A stretch of 64,000 nucleotides of DNA from Straminergon stramineum. Taxonomy: Eukaryota > Streptophyta > Bryopsida > Hypnales > Calliergonaceae. A program made the position numbers and the translations under genes. Below the pieces are notes generated by a model. That model was not told the origin of the DNA and made no database searches. It was given only the letters and a program-made list of their open reading frames with translations. How positions within the stretch are numbered: the stretch's first letter is position 1; each line of letters begins with the position of its first letter. Where the stretch lies: contig OY987265.1 of assembly GCA_963920665.1 (NCBI GenBank), positions 17,861,001-17,925,000 on the forward strand, written 5' to 3'. Positions 1 to 11,166 of this stretch are shown piece after piece.

Positions 1-15
1 AAGTATTGCAGATAC

Positions 16-3000
16 CTCGCCAAGAATCATGCCCTGATTCACCAGACACTGAAACGGCTCTTTAGAAGATACCGCACCGATATCATAAAGAACCTTGTGC
101 CAAAACCGTGCATATAGTAGATGCAGAACTGAGTGTTCAGCGCCTCCTACATATAAGTCTACTGGGCCCCAATATCTGAAATGAAATGTTGGTTCAAATG
201 TTAAAAACAGTTCAAGGACAAAGAAGCCTGAGAAAAGATTATTGTCCACATGAAGTTAAACTATGCGACAGATCCGTCTTAGTCACTATATCCAAAAGGA
301 TGAGATTCGTACCTCTCCTTCTCTGGATCAACCAGTGCGTTGGCGTTTCTCGGATCCATGAATCTCAAATAGTACCTGCCCACAAGAGGAAGCTCACATT
401 ATATTTCATGGCATGACACACATCCTTGGCCTCACATTGCATGAAAACAGTAACATATGACCCTGTCCGCACCAGCCAACTAGCCCCCATTAGCGAACTG
501 GGGTACTAAGGTCCATTAGCAAGTTGGAAGTTAACTAACATATTGTGTCCGCACTTGCAAGGTAACTTACGGGGAGTTAGCTTAGAATTTAGCTCACGGT
601 TGCTACTTGGTGCAGGCGGAATTAGAACTTCAAACCAATTATAGGCACAGTTGGCTTACTCGTCCAAGTGAATCGAGGAATTTCGACTAGTAAAGACGAA
701 TGTGAATTCAATGCAGGTTAGTTAGCAGGAGTCGACTCTAACTTGCTAGCTGACACAACTTGGGTAGTGTGAGAATTTGGTGACTAATTCCAGTTAGCTA
801 ATTGGCGCTACTTGGTTGGTGAGGGCAGGGTCTAAGAAACGAAAATTTCTGTTATTGTGTAACTATCGTGCATCTAGTAGCAGTGCATAGAAAGCCCAGA
901 AGAGCAGAGATTACCAGCAAGAGCCAGCCCACTGCGGCATAGTGTTTGTTTCACGAAGAGCTGGTTTTCCTGACTCCGGATCGACGGTGTTCACCTGTCA
1001 ACCATCCGCCACAATGTTCAGCTTCAGCTCCACACCAAAAACAACGAATCAAAGAAACCTCCATCAATACTAACGAAAAATCGCTCAAGGGCCCAAAACA
1101 GAATAAAATTTAGCTTTCTGCCAATAAATTTTCCTTACAGAAGCTTTCTAAGAGACAAAAAGTTACACAAACCACTCTGACGAAAAATCCAAACCAGGGT
1201 ATTACCCAAGACGTGGCCTTAGCAAGAGGTGGTTCGCCGGTTCCGGTTGGTGTATATTCGTCGATCTCTGGCAAAGCTACTGGCAAGTCGCTCTCTGGCA
1301 CTGCCTTAATTTCACCATTCTCGAGTAAAAGCAATGGGAAGGGTTCTCCCCAGTATCGTTGTCTCGCAAATAGCCAATCCCGTAGCTTGTAGTTAACCTG
1401 TAAAGTGTGGAGGTTTGCATGTCAAATAGTGAGTTTCGTTGCACAGATCAAATAATCCGCTGTGTGCCCAAACGGCCGAAATTGGCCACTTCAACATCTA
1501 TAGAAGTTGAAATGAATTATTTAGGAAGCTTCAAGGTAACAAAAAGCACCAATAGAGAGAAGAAATCATACCCTACATTTTCAACTGATTGAAATCAATG
1601 TCTAGAAAGCCACCATACTATTAGCTTGCAAAGTGGACTTTCTGTTTTTAGCTTGGGCAAGAGATTTATTGAGGAAAAAGATCCGTAATAGCAGTCTGTA
1701 ATCACATAAACTAGCCCTGGCAATCCTCTCACCTGCTTCGTCCCAGAGCCACTTTGCTCAAGCCACTGGATTACTTTCGCTGCTCCTTCGCTTGTCGAGA
1801 GTCCGTTGATATCAATTTCATAAGAGGAGTTAACAAGTGTTCCATCTCCAGAATAAGCTTTCTCCTGATCCCACTCCTTGCCATCATTAGGAGACACAAC
1901 AAGACGCATGGGAAGATCGAAAGCTTTGGCAAACTCAAAATCTCTAGCATCATGGGCAGGCACGGCCATAATCGCTCCTGTGCCATAGCTGCAACACGAT
2001 CCAAATTCTCAGGGGCCAATTTCGAGATGAGAATACATAAGTTCCCACAGTAGAATTTTTTTCACTAAAAGTATCTTGGCCATCGAATTAGTTCAACTTG
2101 GTTAAGAATTCAATTCTACAAAGGAAAGCTTAAGGTTCAATTCTGGAAATAAATGAAGAAAAGCAGCCTCATTGCGAAGGAAACCTACCCGCCTAATACA
2201 TAGTCGGCTACCCAAACTGGAATGGCTTCTGCCGTCGCTGGATTCTTGGCGTAAGTACCAGTAAAAACACCAGTTTTAACTTTCTGAAGCTCTGTTCTCT
2301 CCAAGTCACTCTTCCTGAGGGATGCTTCCACGTATTCAGCTACCTGCAAGATATACATCAGGGACAGTAATAATTCAGTGTCTGAATATAGTTCAGGCCC
2401 TACGCTCAAATTTAGAAGAAAAAGGAACTACGAGTCTACTACCACAGTAAGATACTTGAGAGACTGCCCAACAAGCGATTGAGAGACGAGAGCTGATGTC
2501 TTTGAAGACTAAGACGCAAGTAATTAACCCCTGAAGGACCAAGGGTTCCTGGTTTGAAAATGACCAATCTTGATCGATCATATTGTGGAAAGTATAAATC
2601 AGATGGGATCAAATTTCGTATCACCAGAATCAGTGTATAACATTTGCATGCGTTGGTCAAAAATTAAATAAAATCGGACCACAACAAGTCCCCTCATGAT
2701 TTACTCAAAACTGCTAGAAAAATTTGAAGTCCAATTTGGGCCTTCTGGTCCTTCGGGGGTTAACGAAGGTCTAGTTCAAAGAGACGAATATCACAATGTC
2801 ATCGAAAATTCTGACCCTCAAGGATGGCCTCAATTTAAAAGATAAGCGAGAGACACACTTACAGCATGTTTTTGATCCTCCGCAGTTAGCTGCTCCAGCA
2901 GGGGATGCTCAGGCCCCACAACAAGATATCTGTGCAAAAATGACCGTCATCATTCCAATTGTCAACAATATTGCATTATTCCATAAACCCTCCTAAGTCA

Positions 3001-6000
3001 TCACACGATACCACAGTGAGCATCTTGAAACATGTCAACATTTTCGATCTTTGCTAATAAACCACTTGCTGCAAAGTAGCGAACTAACGGAGATACTGTA
3101 TCAATCAAGTTCAAGGCATTTTAACACTTACGTCGCCCCGCACAGAGTGTCAGGTCTGGTAGTGTAAACTCGCACGCTGAGGCCATCCTGCACTGCTCCG
3201 CTATGGTCCAAGATGGGAAAACCCAGTTCAGCACCTTCAGAGCGGCCAATCCAGTTGCGCTGCATGTCTTTGATGCTGTCTGGCCAATCCAAGTCGTCTA
3301 GATCTTCCACTAAACGGTCAGCGTAATGCGTGATTCTCAGCATCCATTGTCGCATTGGCTGAGAGTAAATAATAGTCAAAGGTTAGTATTAACTGGGATT
3401 AGAATCTAAAGCTACCGCATGAGTCTCCTCTATCAACACAGTAAGGTAGGAGGTCCATAAAGCGATCATTTACCAGCTGATCGCATTTTTTGGGAGGCTA
3501 AACTCGTTGAAATATTTTTCTATAAATTTTCCTTGAAATATAGAACCAGCATCTAACCCAAGTCGTTTCATACTTTTCGGTCCTTTGTGGAATTAGTTAG
3601 GAATTTTTTAAGGTGAAATGGCATAGGGCTCTAAAAGCATTGAATTCACCTTTGGTACATTCAAAACTCCAATATGTACCTCTGTGTGAGAGGACGCTAT
3701 TAGAACCTGCACGATTTATGGACCTCCTAACTTACGTAAAAGTGACAAAGTTCTGTTCCCCATGTCTGACAAAAGTGACCCTGACTTCAAGGGGACGGCA
3801 AGATGGTCTTGCATTCCGCCCCAGGAATGATCTTCCACCCATGCATAATTCTGCCGACTCTGTCACTTAACCCCTAAAGGACCAAGGGACCAAAGATTCA
3901 TGATTGTAAAACGACCAATTCAATCAACTACATTGAAAAATATAATTCAAATGAAGCCAACTTTTATACTAGTGAAAAGGAATTACGCATGTTGGTCAAT
4001 ACATAAATAAATTTGGACAAAAGAAAGTCCCATTATAGCCTAAGCAAAAGTGTTACGAACCTTGCGAATGACTGGGTGACTCCCACGCTCGCTGAGGCCA
4101 TCAATCACTTCCTCATTGGACAGAACTGTTCCAAGTGCAGGGCACCAATTGACTGCCACCTCTGCCTGGCCCAAATAATCCAGGGTCAAACATTTTGAAC
4201 TGTTGGACGATGTGCACTCTCAACGGCATTCATGGTTAGAATGGACCCTAGGTTTAGGGTTCAAAAGTTGAGGTAGAAAATACTAAAATTGTGAGGGGCA
4301 TGATTCTGTTTCCTATACCCTCTGTTACCAACGGCGCCTCATCTATTTGAACACTTGGTTAAGATTATTAGCAAGTGGTGTCAACTTGGCTAAATGTCTA
4401 TGGCCACTGATTTTTGAATGGAAACGGGGTTGCCTACAATTGCTACACTGGTCTATAAACTACCACTTGATATTGATACATAGCAATGAAAATTTGATCT
4501 CAACAGACTTCGCTGTTGTACCAAAAGGTCTTCTCATAGCTCTACAGCGATCTCCAAAAAATAATAATCCTACCTCAATGATGAAAATCTTGAAGTGACG
4601 CAAATAGCATCCTCTACATTACAACTTAGTTTGAAACCACAGAGTGCTTGCCAAGGCGATGTGTTGGAATTTACCTCATAAGCCAAGCCCCTTTTAAATA
4701 GCTGCAAAAAAATCCATTGAGTCCACTTATAGTAGTCCGGCTCAGTCGTGGAGATTTCTCGTTGCCAATCGTATGAAAACCCAAGTGATTTGAGCTGCAT
4801 GTGAAGTCAAGAAAAGTCAAGAGGTGCAAAAAACAAATACCGAATGGCCCAGTCAATCTGAGCATGTCGAAAACAGACTTTGGAAACAGATGTCCAAGAA
4901 ACCAAACCTGTGAACGAAACCGATCAATATTTTTCAACGTTGTGACTCGTGGATGCGTTCCGGTCTGCAAGCGAAAAATCACAGAATTAGTTCCATGGAG
5001 TACCGTAATAAACAGAGGTCATTGTGTAATGATTCTATGAACTACATTTTGAATATTTTCCGCCTCTTACCTTACAACAAAGTATCATGCTTCTTCAAAA
5101 AAAAATGAAGCGAACTAGTAGAAACCCCACTACCCAAAGGTGTTCTAAAAAATTTTAGCTGCATTGCAATCTGCAGCATTTCACGAGGCAAAGCTTTCTA
5201 AAATATCTGTTGGAGCAGTTTCTACCAGTGCCACTTATGCCCTTATCAAGTAAAGATTACACAGGATTACCAAACATTTAAGTAAGTATGAAACAAGCTC
5301 TGAGAATAGAGCTTCTCAGTGGCAAAGTAACAATTTCAAGCACTACAACCACAAGTAGGAACCCCTCAACGTGTTTAGAAATTCTAATCGAGTCAAACCC
5401 TTCAAATTGTAACGTAATTCAAGGCAATTTCCAACCTAAACCCTATCAATTACACCACGGCTACGTTTTTAAGAAAATCTGTAAGGGGGGCTCTGAACCT
5501 AAGTGCAAGGTAAAAATAACGACCAAATATATCATTCCAGGATATGAAGAAACCTCAATGGCGTACTGTTCAGCCGGTAACCCGAAGGCATCCCAGCCCA
5601 TGGGATGCAACACATTGAAGCCTCGCATCCGCTTGTAGCGAGCCATAATATCAGTAGCCGTGTAGCCTTCAGGGTGGCCAACATGTAATCCTGCACCACT
5701 GAAGGGTATACATTCCTGTCAAAAACTTGCACTTGAAACTCATAACATTCTTGAGTTACTGTCAGATTCGCTGACGAATAACTATTCTTTTAAGTTGCCA
5801 CATAGGATTTATTAATACTCTCAACCGTTGGAAATATGTCACGCGGCTTTTAGAATTCAGAAATTTAGGTGACAACGATTTCCTCTTCATGCTCATTCAA
5901 AATGCTCGCTCAACAAAGGTTCTCTAGAATATTATGAACTGATATCACGAAAAAAAGTCAGAGAGACAAGATTTTGAATCCTATTACAAATTTCCAAAAC

Positions 6001-7494
6001 TCAGGATTGCATTCATTCAATCTTGTTAATCTCAAGGTCGGAAATTAAACCAACCTGGGATAGGGAAACATATCCAGGACATAATATTTGGGCTTGGAGG
6101 TGTCCACCACATCCGGAGTCCGAAAAGTCTGATTCTCTTCCCAATATTGCTGCCATCGTGCCTCTATCTCTGGAAAAGGATAGCCTCTAATTTTCTGGGG
6201 AGTTTCATGGCTCTTCTCTTGCTCCAGCTGCACAAGCATCCAATTCTCCAATCAATTGAGGTCATACCTAAACTAACATCAAAATCACATATTTAACGGA
6301 ATCTCTTCAATAGTGGGCATCAGAACTTGAAGAAACGAAGATGAAGAGAATCCGGATGACTCATGAGTGGCAAATCCCAGCAGAGAAACTTTGAAAATCC
6401 CAAATGGCGATTGATTATCATGTAATACAGACATAGCGATTCACAAGAGGAATTCAAGTCGCAACTAAAACTAAACCTAAAACACACATTTATCTGAATG
6501 TCATCGATATTGGTTTCAGACCTTGAGCAATGGATGACCTCATGCGCGGCCAATCTCAACATTCACCAGCAGAAATTCATTGAAGACCTCATCTAGCGCT
6601 AATGATGCAATACAGTGGTAAACAAGAGAACTAGCCAATAGTTGCTCAAATAGGGCAACAAACTATTCAATACGGTGCTATATACCGAAATGGGGAGATG
6701 AGAAACAAGTTGATATTGAAAATTTCATATTAATGTAGTGTCGACCCCAGACTGCTCTGTGGATAACCCTATTCAGAATTGAAAGCCTATGCATCTCATT
6801 TCACATAATCTGAAACCTCCTATTTTCTTCAGAGGCACCAAAATTTAAGTAACCAAGAAAAACCTGAACAAGTTCATTTGAATTTCGATAGTAGTTCTTG
6901 CGTCCTTATCACTCTCAATTTCACAATTCTGTGGGCATTGAGGCGAGACAACGCACACACTACACCAAACTCAAAAAAGAGAACAGAGTAATTCCTCTCT
7001 CTCACTAAATTTTTCTATTGAAAATCTCTCCGAAATTCTTCCAAAACAATATTCGAAACTGTACCTCAGTTTCAGCCTCGGTTGCCAATAGGGTTTCCTT
7101 CCCAGCCAGAGTAGCGTCGCCTCTGACATTGAGGAACCTGGAATTGCAACTGCTGGCGATTCTAGGGGTACGCAGAATGTTGTGGAATCCATATGCAGAT
7201 CTCAGAGCATTGACAGATCTCTGCGACGTTGGCAGAAACGAGGCTCTTCGGTAGCTGATGCTGCCGCCAGATGAGGTGATCGCAGCTGAGCTCGCGCACT
7301 GTGAAGAAATTGGCAGAAACCCACAATTCAATTTGTTTCGCAACAGAGTGTAAATCAAAGTTTTCGTGAAAGAACTGGGAATTGGGGATTGAATTTATTA
7401 CCACATGTGAGGAATTGCTAGCGCAAATGCTGCGAGTGCTGGAAGTGGACGCCATAGCTCCACAAGCTGGCAGCGCCCTCATAGAGCGGCGCAT
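16..7494 (-). CDS. Leucyl-tRNA synthetase, bacterial/organellar type (15 exons, 3' end outside window)
   Basis: Charges tRNA-Leu in plastids and/or mitochondria. Exons, read on the minus strand: 7494-7402, 7298-7065, 6227-6055, 5698-5554, 4964-4908, 4794-4675, 4165-4061, 3358-3132, 2929-2863, 2343-2189, 1988-1733, 1397-1206, 994-915, 375-313, 175-16. Every junction is GT-AG and keeps frame, giving 709 codons. Residues 1 to about 105 are Ser/Arg-rich and look like an organelle transit peptide. The class I signature HVGH is at about 172-175 within [18 protein letters not shown]. The CP1 editing domain shows TTRPD (about 375-379) and [13 protein letters not shown] (about 467-479); RQRYWGEP follows at about 556-563. 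The KMSKS loop and anticodon-binding domain must lie beyond base 1; the family is about 970 residues. The usual TLFGAT reads TLCGAT here. The first in-frame ATG is 7494; 7482 and 7455 are alternatives, and a stop lies in frame upstream. Likely orthologue of Arabidopsis EMB2369 (from memory). Confidence 0.95.
459..832. mobile_element. MITE-like element with long terminal inverted repeats, inside a synthetase intron
   Basis: The left end, GACCCTGTCCGCACCAGCC, matches the reverse complement of the right end, GACCCTGCCCTCACCAACC. The similarity continues imperfectly for about 45 bases (CAACTAGC / CAAGTAGC, then ATTAGCGAACTGG / ATTAGCTAACTGG). There is no coding capacity. It sits between exons 313-375 and 915-994. 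The flanks read CATAT and TAAG, so a TA target duplication is possible but not clean. Confidence 0.7.
2524..2763. mobile_element. Short TTAA-flanked TIR element in a synthetase intron
   Basis: TTAA at 2524-2527 is followed by CCCCTGAAGGACCAAGGG. At the other end, the reverse complement of the sequence before TTAA 2760-2763 reads CCCCCGAAGGACCAGAAGG. The element is 240 bp including both TTAA copies. It lies in the intron between exons 2863-2929 and 2189-2343, and is a short member of the TTAA family described at 42656-44501. Confidence 0.75.
3867..4050. mobile_element. Partial copy of the TTAA element in a second synthetase intron
   Basis: TTAA followed by CCCCTAAAGGACCAAGGG, then about 180 bases clearly related to 2528-2720: both contain GACCAAT, a cATGcGTTGGTCAA-like block, AAATAAAnTnGGAC and AAGTCCC in the same order. 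The right terminal inverted repeat is not recognisable. The similarity runs almost to the donor of exon 4061-4165. Confidence 0.6.
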
Positions 7495-8736
7495 CAGAGC
7501 GGGGATACCAATGCTAAGGGATACCAATACTCAGGGATGGAGATGATGAACCTGCAAAACGACGAGTAATTGCAAATCACAAGAAAATTTAAGTTAACTT
7601 AGTTGGTGGCAACAAGGAATTCGGAGGTCGAGAGCCGCATGAGGACTTGAGGAGGCTATCCAGTTCCAAAGGTTTTGGACGGGCAGTATTCCTGCCCCTC
7701 AAAAAAATCGGCCTTCCGGAGATTGAAAAAGCATCTGTTATGCAATTTTCATGGTCATTGTGGTCTTCCGCAAGATCCAACGGGCTCAAGCTCGTATGCG
7801 CAACTCAGGTCTATGGGTTTGCTCAAATTTATGAGAGTCCCAGTTTCTGAGATCTATGTGTGTGTTGATGGAAACTTGAAATTCGTTTTTGGGTTAGGGT
7901 GTTGGGTTTAGTGTAAGTAAGATTTTGAATGGGCTTTTGCGGTTGAATTTCTCGAAGGAAACAATGTAGTGATTTCGGATTAGGTCATGTTGGCTGGGTA
8001 GTAGTAGGGATAGCCATTCACAATTGATCGGAATCAGACATTTGAGAGTATTTTTCAATCGGAGCGTTAGGTTCTTTTTTTCATTAGGGTTAAGGGTTTA
8101 GTGAAAACAAGTGGGGTAGCAACTGCAACAATGTTTTCATTTGCAAATTTTGCGGTTGAATTCCTTGAAGGAAATGTGGTGATTCCAATTAGGTCATATT
8201 GTGTGGCTGGTTGTGGGGATGGCCATCAGCAAGTGTCCCTAATCCTCTTTTGAGTTGATTTTTCCTGCAGTCTAACGGAGCACAAATTCCCGTTTTGGAT
8301 TAGGGTTTAGCAGCAAGCACGAGTGGGAAAAGCTCCGGAAGCACATTTTGGTGCCCATTAGCGACTGAAAGAAATTTGTTGATCCGATTAGGTCATGTTG
8401 CGTGACTGGTTTTGGAGATGGCCATCAGCAATTGATCATCATCTCATTCTGAGTTGATTTTTCCTGCAGTCGATAGGTGCTTGTAGTCCGTTTTTGTTTA
8501 GGGTTTGGCGCAGCAAGCAGAGCGAGATTGGCTACGGAAGTCTTTGGGTGCACATTAGCAGTTGAAGGAAGGAAATGTGATTAGGCCGTGTAGTGCACAG
8601 GGTTGCACAGATGGCCATCAGCAATTGATCGTAATTAGGGTTTAGGGTTTAGGCAGCACGCACAGTGCGAGCACATTTAGATGCCCATTAGTGATTGAAA
8701 GAAATGTGGTGATTTCGATCAGGTCAAGTTGTGTGC
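7495..8736. promoter_or_regulatory. Divergent promoter region between the synthetase and the maturase-like gene
   Basis: 1.24 kb separates two start codons that point away from each other. An AG acceptor (TTTTGCAG on the minus strand, 7552-7559) just upstream of the synthetase start suggests a 5' UTR intron. Telo-box type AGGGTTT motifs on the plus strand cluster at about 7892, 8088, 8301, 8499 and 8637-8652. Plant genes for translation and organelle proteins often carry this motif. Small ORFs at 7589-7911 resemble nothing I know. Confidence 0.55.
7968..8736 (+). repeat. Degenerate ~200-bp tandem repeat array, about four units plus a partial fifth
   Basis: The anchor block GGCCATCAGCAATTGATC or a variant recurs at about 8013, 8221, 8420 and 8613, spaced 208, 199 and 193 bases. 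Each is preceded by ATTAGGTCATGTTG-like sequence, and most are followed by a TTAGGGTTTAG telo-box and then GCAGCAAGCAC-like sequence. Units 2 and 3 also share GAGTTGATTTTTCCTGCAGTC-like sequence. A fifth partial unit (GATCAGGTCAAGTTGTGTG) runs into the maturase-like start codon. Confidence 0.75.
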
Positions 8737-11166
8737 ATGTTCGCGGACATGTCCCTCCGCAGTTGGATCTACAGTCTCAAATCTCTTAATCAAGGGCGAT
8801 GGCAATGGGACTCTTTCCGTTCCATGAGTACTCTTCTTCCAAACACAGCCTTCCCTTCCAATGAACTTCCAAATGCAAACCCAAAATTTTCATCCCAAGG
8901 GGCCTTGACTCATGCGACGTCCGCCAAGGTGAAGTTCCTGGGCGTTTTCATCGGCTTCGTGGACGACGCCAAGCGGAAGCGCCAGTACGACAAGGCGCTG
9001 GAGAAGCGTCGCCGCGTGATCCACCGACTGCTTCAGTTGCAAAAGCAGCGACAGGAGTCGTGGGCGAAGGAAGTGGAGCGCTTGGCTTTCAATGCTTTCA
9101 CGAGAGCTTATCGCAAGACCCTCAATACCCTCAGATCAGGTTCTTCGCATCTCTCTCTCTCTCTACCCCTTAGGTTTGGCTGGGAGGGAACGTATTCGCG
9201 TAAGTTTCAGCTATTTTGAGTGTTTTCCGTCAGTAAGACTTAATCTTTGTACTTTGGAGAGTTGGCCCATTTTTGAGAGGGTTCCAGTGCATCAAAGTAT
9301 GTGCTATTTGGATATCATATGCATAAGATATGAATTGTTGAAGTTGGGAAATAGTAGGGTCCCAATCGAATCTATATCCTCACCATTTCTCGCTTATGGT
9401 TTGACCGGCATCTTGTAATGTGGGGACACGTTGGCTTGGCTTTAAGCTGTTCTGAGTGGTTTTCATCAATTTTGTCCTGTGTCTCTTGTCCCCGTTTTGA
9501 GAGAATTTTAACCCTCCAAAATATGTATAATTTGGATATCGTATGCATAGGATATGAATTGTTGAAAGTTACTAGGAGTAAGGTTTCAATCACAACTACC
9601 CGTGAACCGTGAGTATTTGTATCGCATGGAAGCAACTTTCCCTGTGATAGAATTTAGGCGTATGTAATTTCTTACAAGTCTCGTGTTTGGATGATTCTCG
9701 CTTTGTGACTGGGTGGTTTCTTGAGGAATCTCCACACAAATGGGTTCCCTATCATATTCATGTACTTATGTGGTCAATATATTCAAGCTTAAACTATGCA
9801 TCAATTGCATCTATGATGTATCTCATGGAAGCATCTTTGCTTGAAATGGATTCTAGAAATATGTCATTTCGCATGTTTGGATGACACTTACATTGTAATT
9901 TGGCCACTTTTCAAAAGGATCCCACACAAATGGTTTTCTAACCTTATTCATCTCCTCATGTGGTTGATGTACTCAGGCTCAAAGGCGAAGCAAGCGATAT
10001 TTGACAAAGCCTCGGAACTCGGCACAAAGTCTGCATTGACTTTAACAGACCAGCACCCTCTGATGACCAGTGACGATCTAAAGAAGCTTCTTGAACAAGA
10101 GGAGGATCACTTCGGTAGACTCGGCTGGGAGTATCTCCCCGTCTCTGTGAAGACAGCCTATGAGAATCTCATGCTCTCCATTGATGAGGCTTGTAAAGAG
10201 CTCAAAGTACAGATTGCTGGGTCCCGGCCAGCAAAACTTTCCTCAAATAGGATCTTTTCCGACACTGAGATAGCATTGAGCAATTTGCATGCGGCAAGCT
10301 CAGATGATGAGCGAACAGAATCTGACTTGGTCGATTTGAATCACTCATTTGAGAATGTGATGGAGCGAGTAGCGGATCCGGAGACTCTTTCTGCTGCTTA
10401 TGACCGAATCAAGTCGAAGCTTCAATTACTGAGTGGCAAGAGTAGTGAAGACTGGAACGACCTCAACATGAGTTTCTTTGATCACATAGCACAGAAATTA
10501 CGAACAGGCACGTATCAATTTTCGCCTGTTTCGCAAATCTATGTTCGAAAGCCTGGGAAGGATGAAGTTCGGAGAACAATTGTAGTTGTGAATCCCAGGG
10601 ACCAGGTGGTTGCCGAGGCTGTGAGGGCGGAGTTGGAGAGGATGTATGAGCCTGTGTTCTACAAATTGGCCAGGTCCTGCCACATGGCCTTGAAATTGGT
10701 CAAGAGAACTTGGAAGGGAACGACCTGGTTTATTCATTATAAGTCGCCAATTGCGTTTGAGAAGCTGCATCATGAGAATCTGTTGTATATTTTGTCAGTG
10801 AGGGTGAAGGACGAAGAGTTTTTGTGTCTGATTCAACAAATGTTCAAGACCAATGTGATCAACTTGGGCGACCGTGGAAGTCAGTTGAGTGCCCTGTTGT
10901 GTAATATCTACTACCACCAGCTGGATATGGAGGTGACTCGCATCCAAGCCGAGTTGAATACTGGCTCTAACAAGCGGAAGATGAGGTCAAGTGTTCAACT
11001 TGACGAGGAAACGGAGGCCATGGCAAAACCATATGCCAGGGTTAGGTATGTCAGATATGCGGAGGAAATCTTGTTCGGCATCACGGGTAGCAAGGCTATG
11101 GCTTTGGAGGTTTCAGAGAGGGTGCAGACGTTTTTACGACGTGAGTTGAAGTTGCGTGGGCCTTGA
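8737..11166 (+). CDS. Truncated nuclear maturase / group II reverse-transcriptase-like protein (organelle intron splicing family)
   Basis: Nuclear maturases (nMAT) enter organelles and help splice group II introns. Exon 1 is 8737-9139 and exon 2 is 9977-11166, phase 1 junction, giving 530 residues. ATG 8737 or 8749 begins a Ser/Arg-rich presequence (MSLRSWIYSLKSLNQ). Family hallmarks: ADPETLSAAYDRIKSK, FSPVSQIYVRKPGK, RTIVVVNPRDQVVAEAVRAELERMYEPVF, and LSALLCNIYYHQLD. The reverse transcriptase is degenerate: the HGFRPG block is missing before RSCHMALK, the first catalytic Asp region reads WFIHYKSPIAFEKL, and YADD is YAEE. Translation stops at TGA TAG after RRELKLRGP, before any maturase domain X. 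The same frame stays open after the two stops to a good donor at 11234 (AAG|GTATGT). It may be a pseudogene or a shortened paralogue. nMAT3/nMAT4-type affinity is a guess. Confidence 0.75.
9200..9620 (+). repeat. Tandem duplication (~235 bp) within the maturase-like gene's intron
   Basis: The first copy contains TTTGGATATCATATGCATAAG ATATGAATTGTTGAA at about 9309-9344. The second contains TTTGGATATCGTATGCATAGG ATATGAATTGTTGAAA at about 9532-9568. Flanking blocks (GAGTGnTTTTCnTCA, TTTTGAGAG) are repeated in the same order. Confidence 0.75.
9680..9976 (+). repeat. Second tandem duplication, including the intron's 3' splice region
   Basis: GTTTGGATGA...CCACACAAATGGGTTCCCTATCATATTCATGTACTTATGTGGTCAATATATTCA (9686-9787) is repeated as GTTTGGATGA...CCCACACAAATGGTTTTCTAACCTTATTCATCTCCTCATGTGGTTGATGTACTCAG (9876-9976). 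The downstream copy carries the used acceptor TACTCAG. The upstream copy reads ATTCAAG at the same place. Confidence 0.7.

Noticed and set aside
4801..5040. ORF with several Cys and Lys on the plus strand
   Set aside because: Lies antisense to a synthetase exon and its flanking introns.
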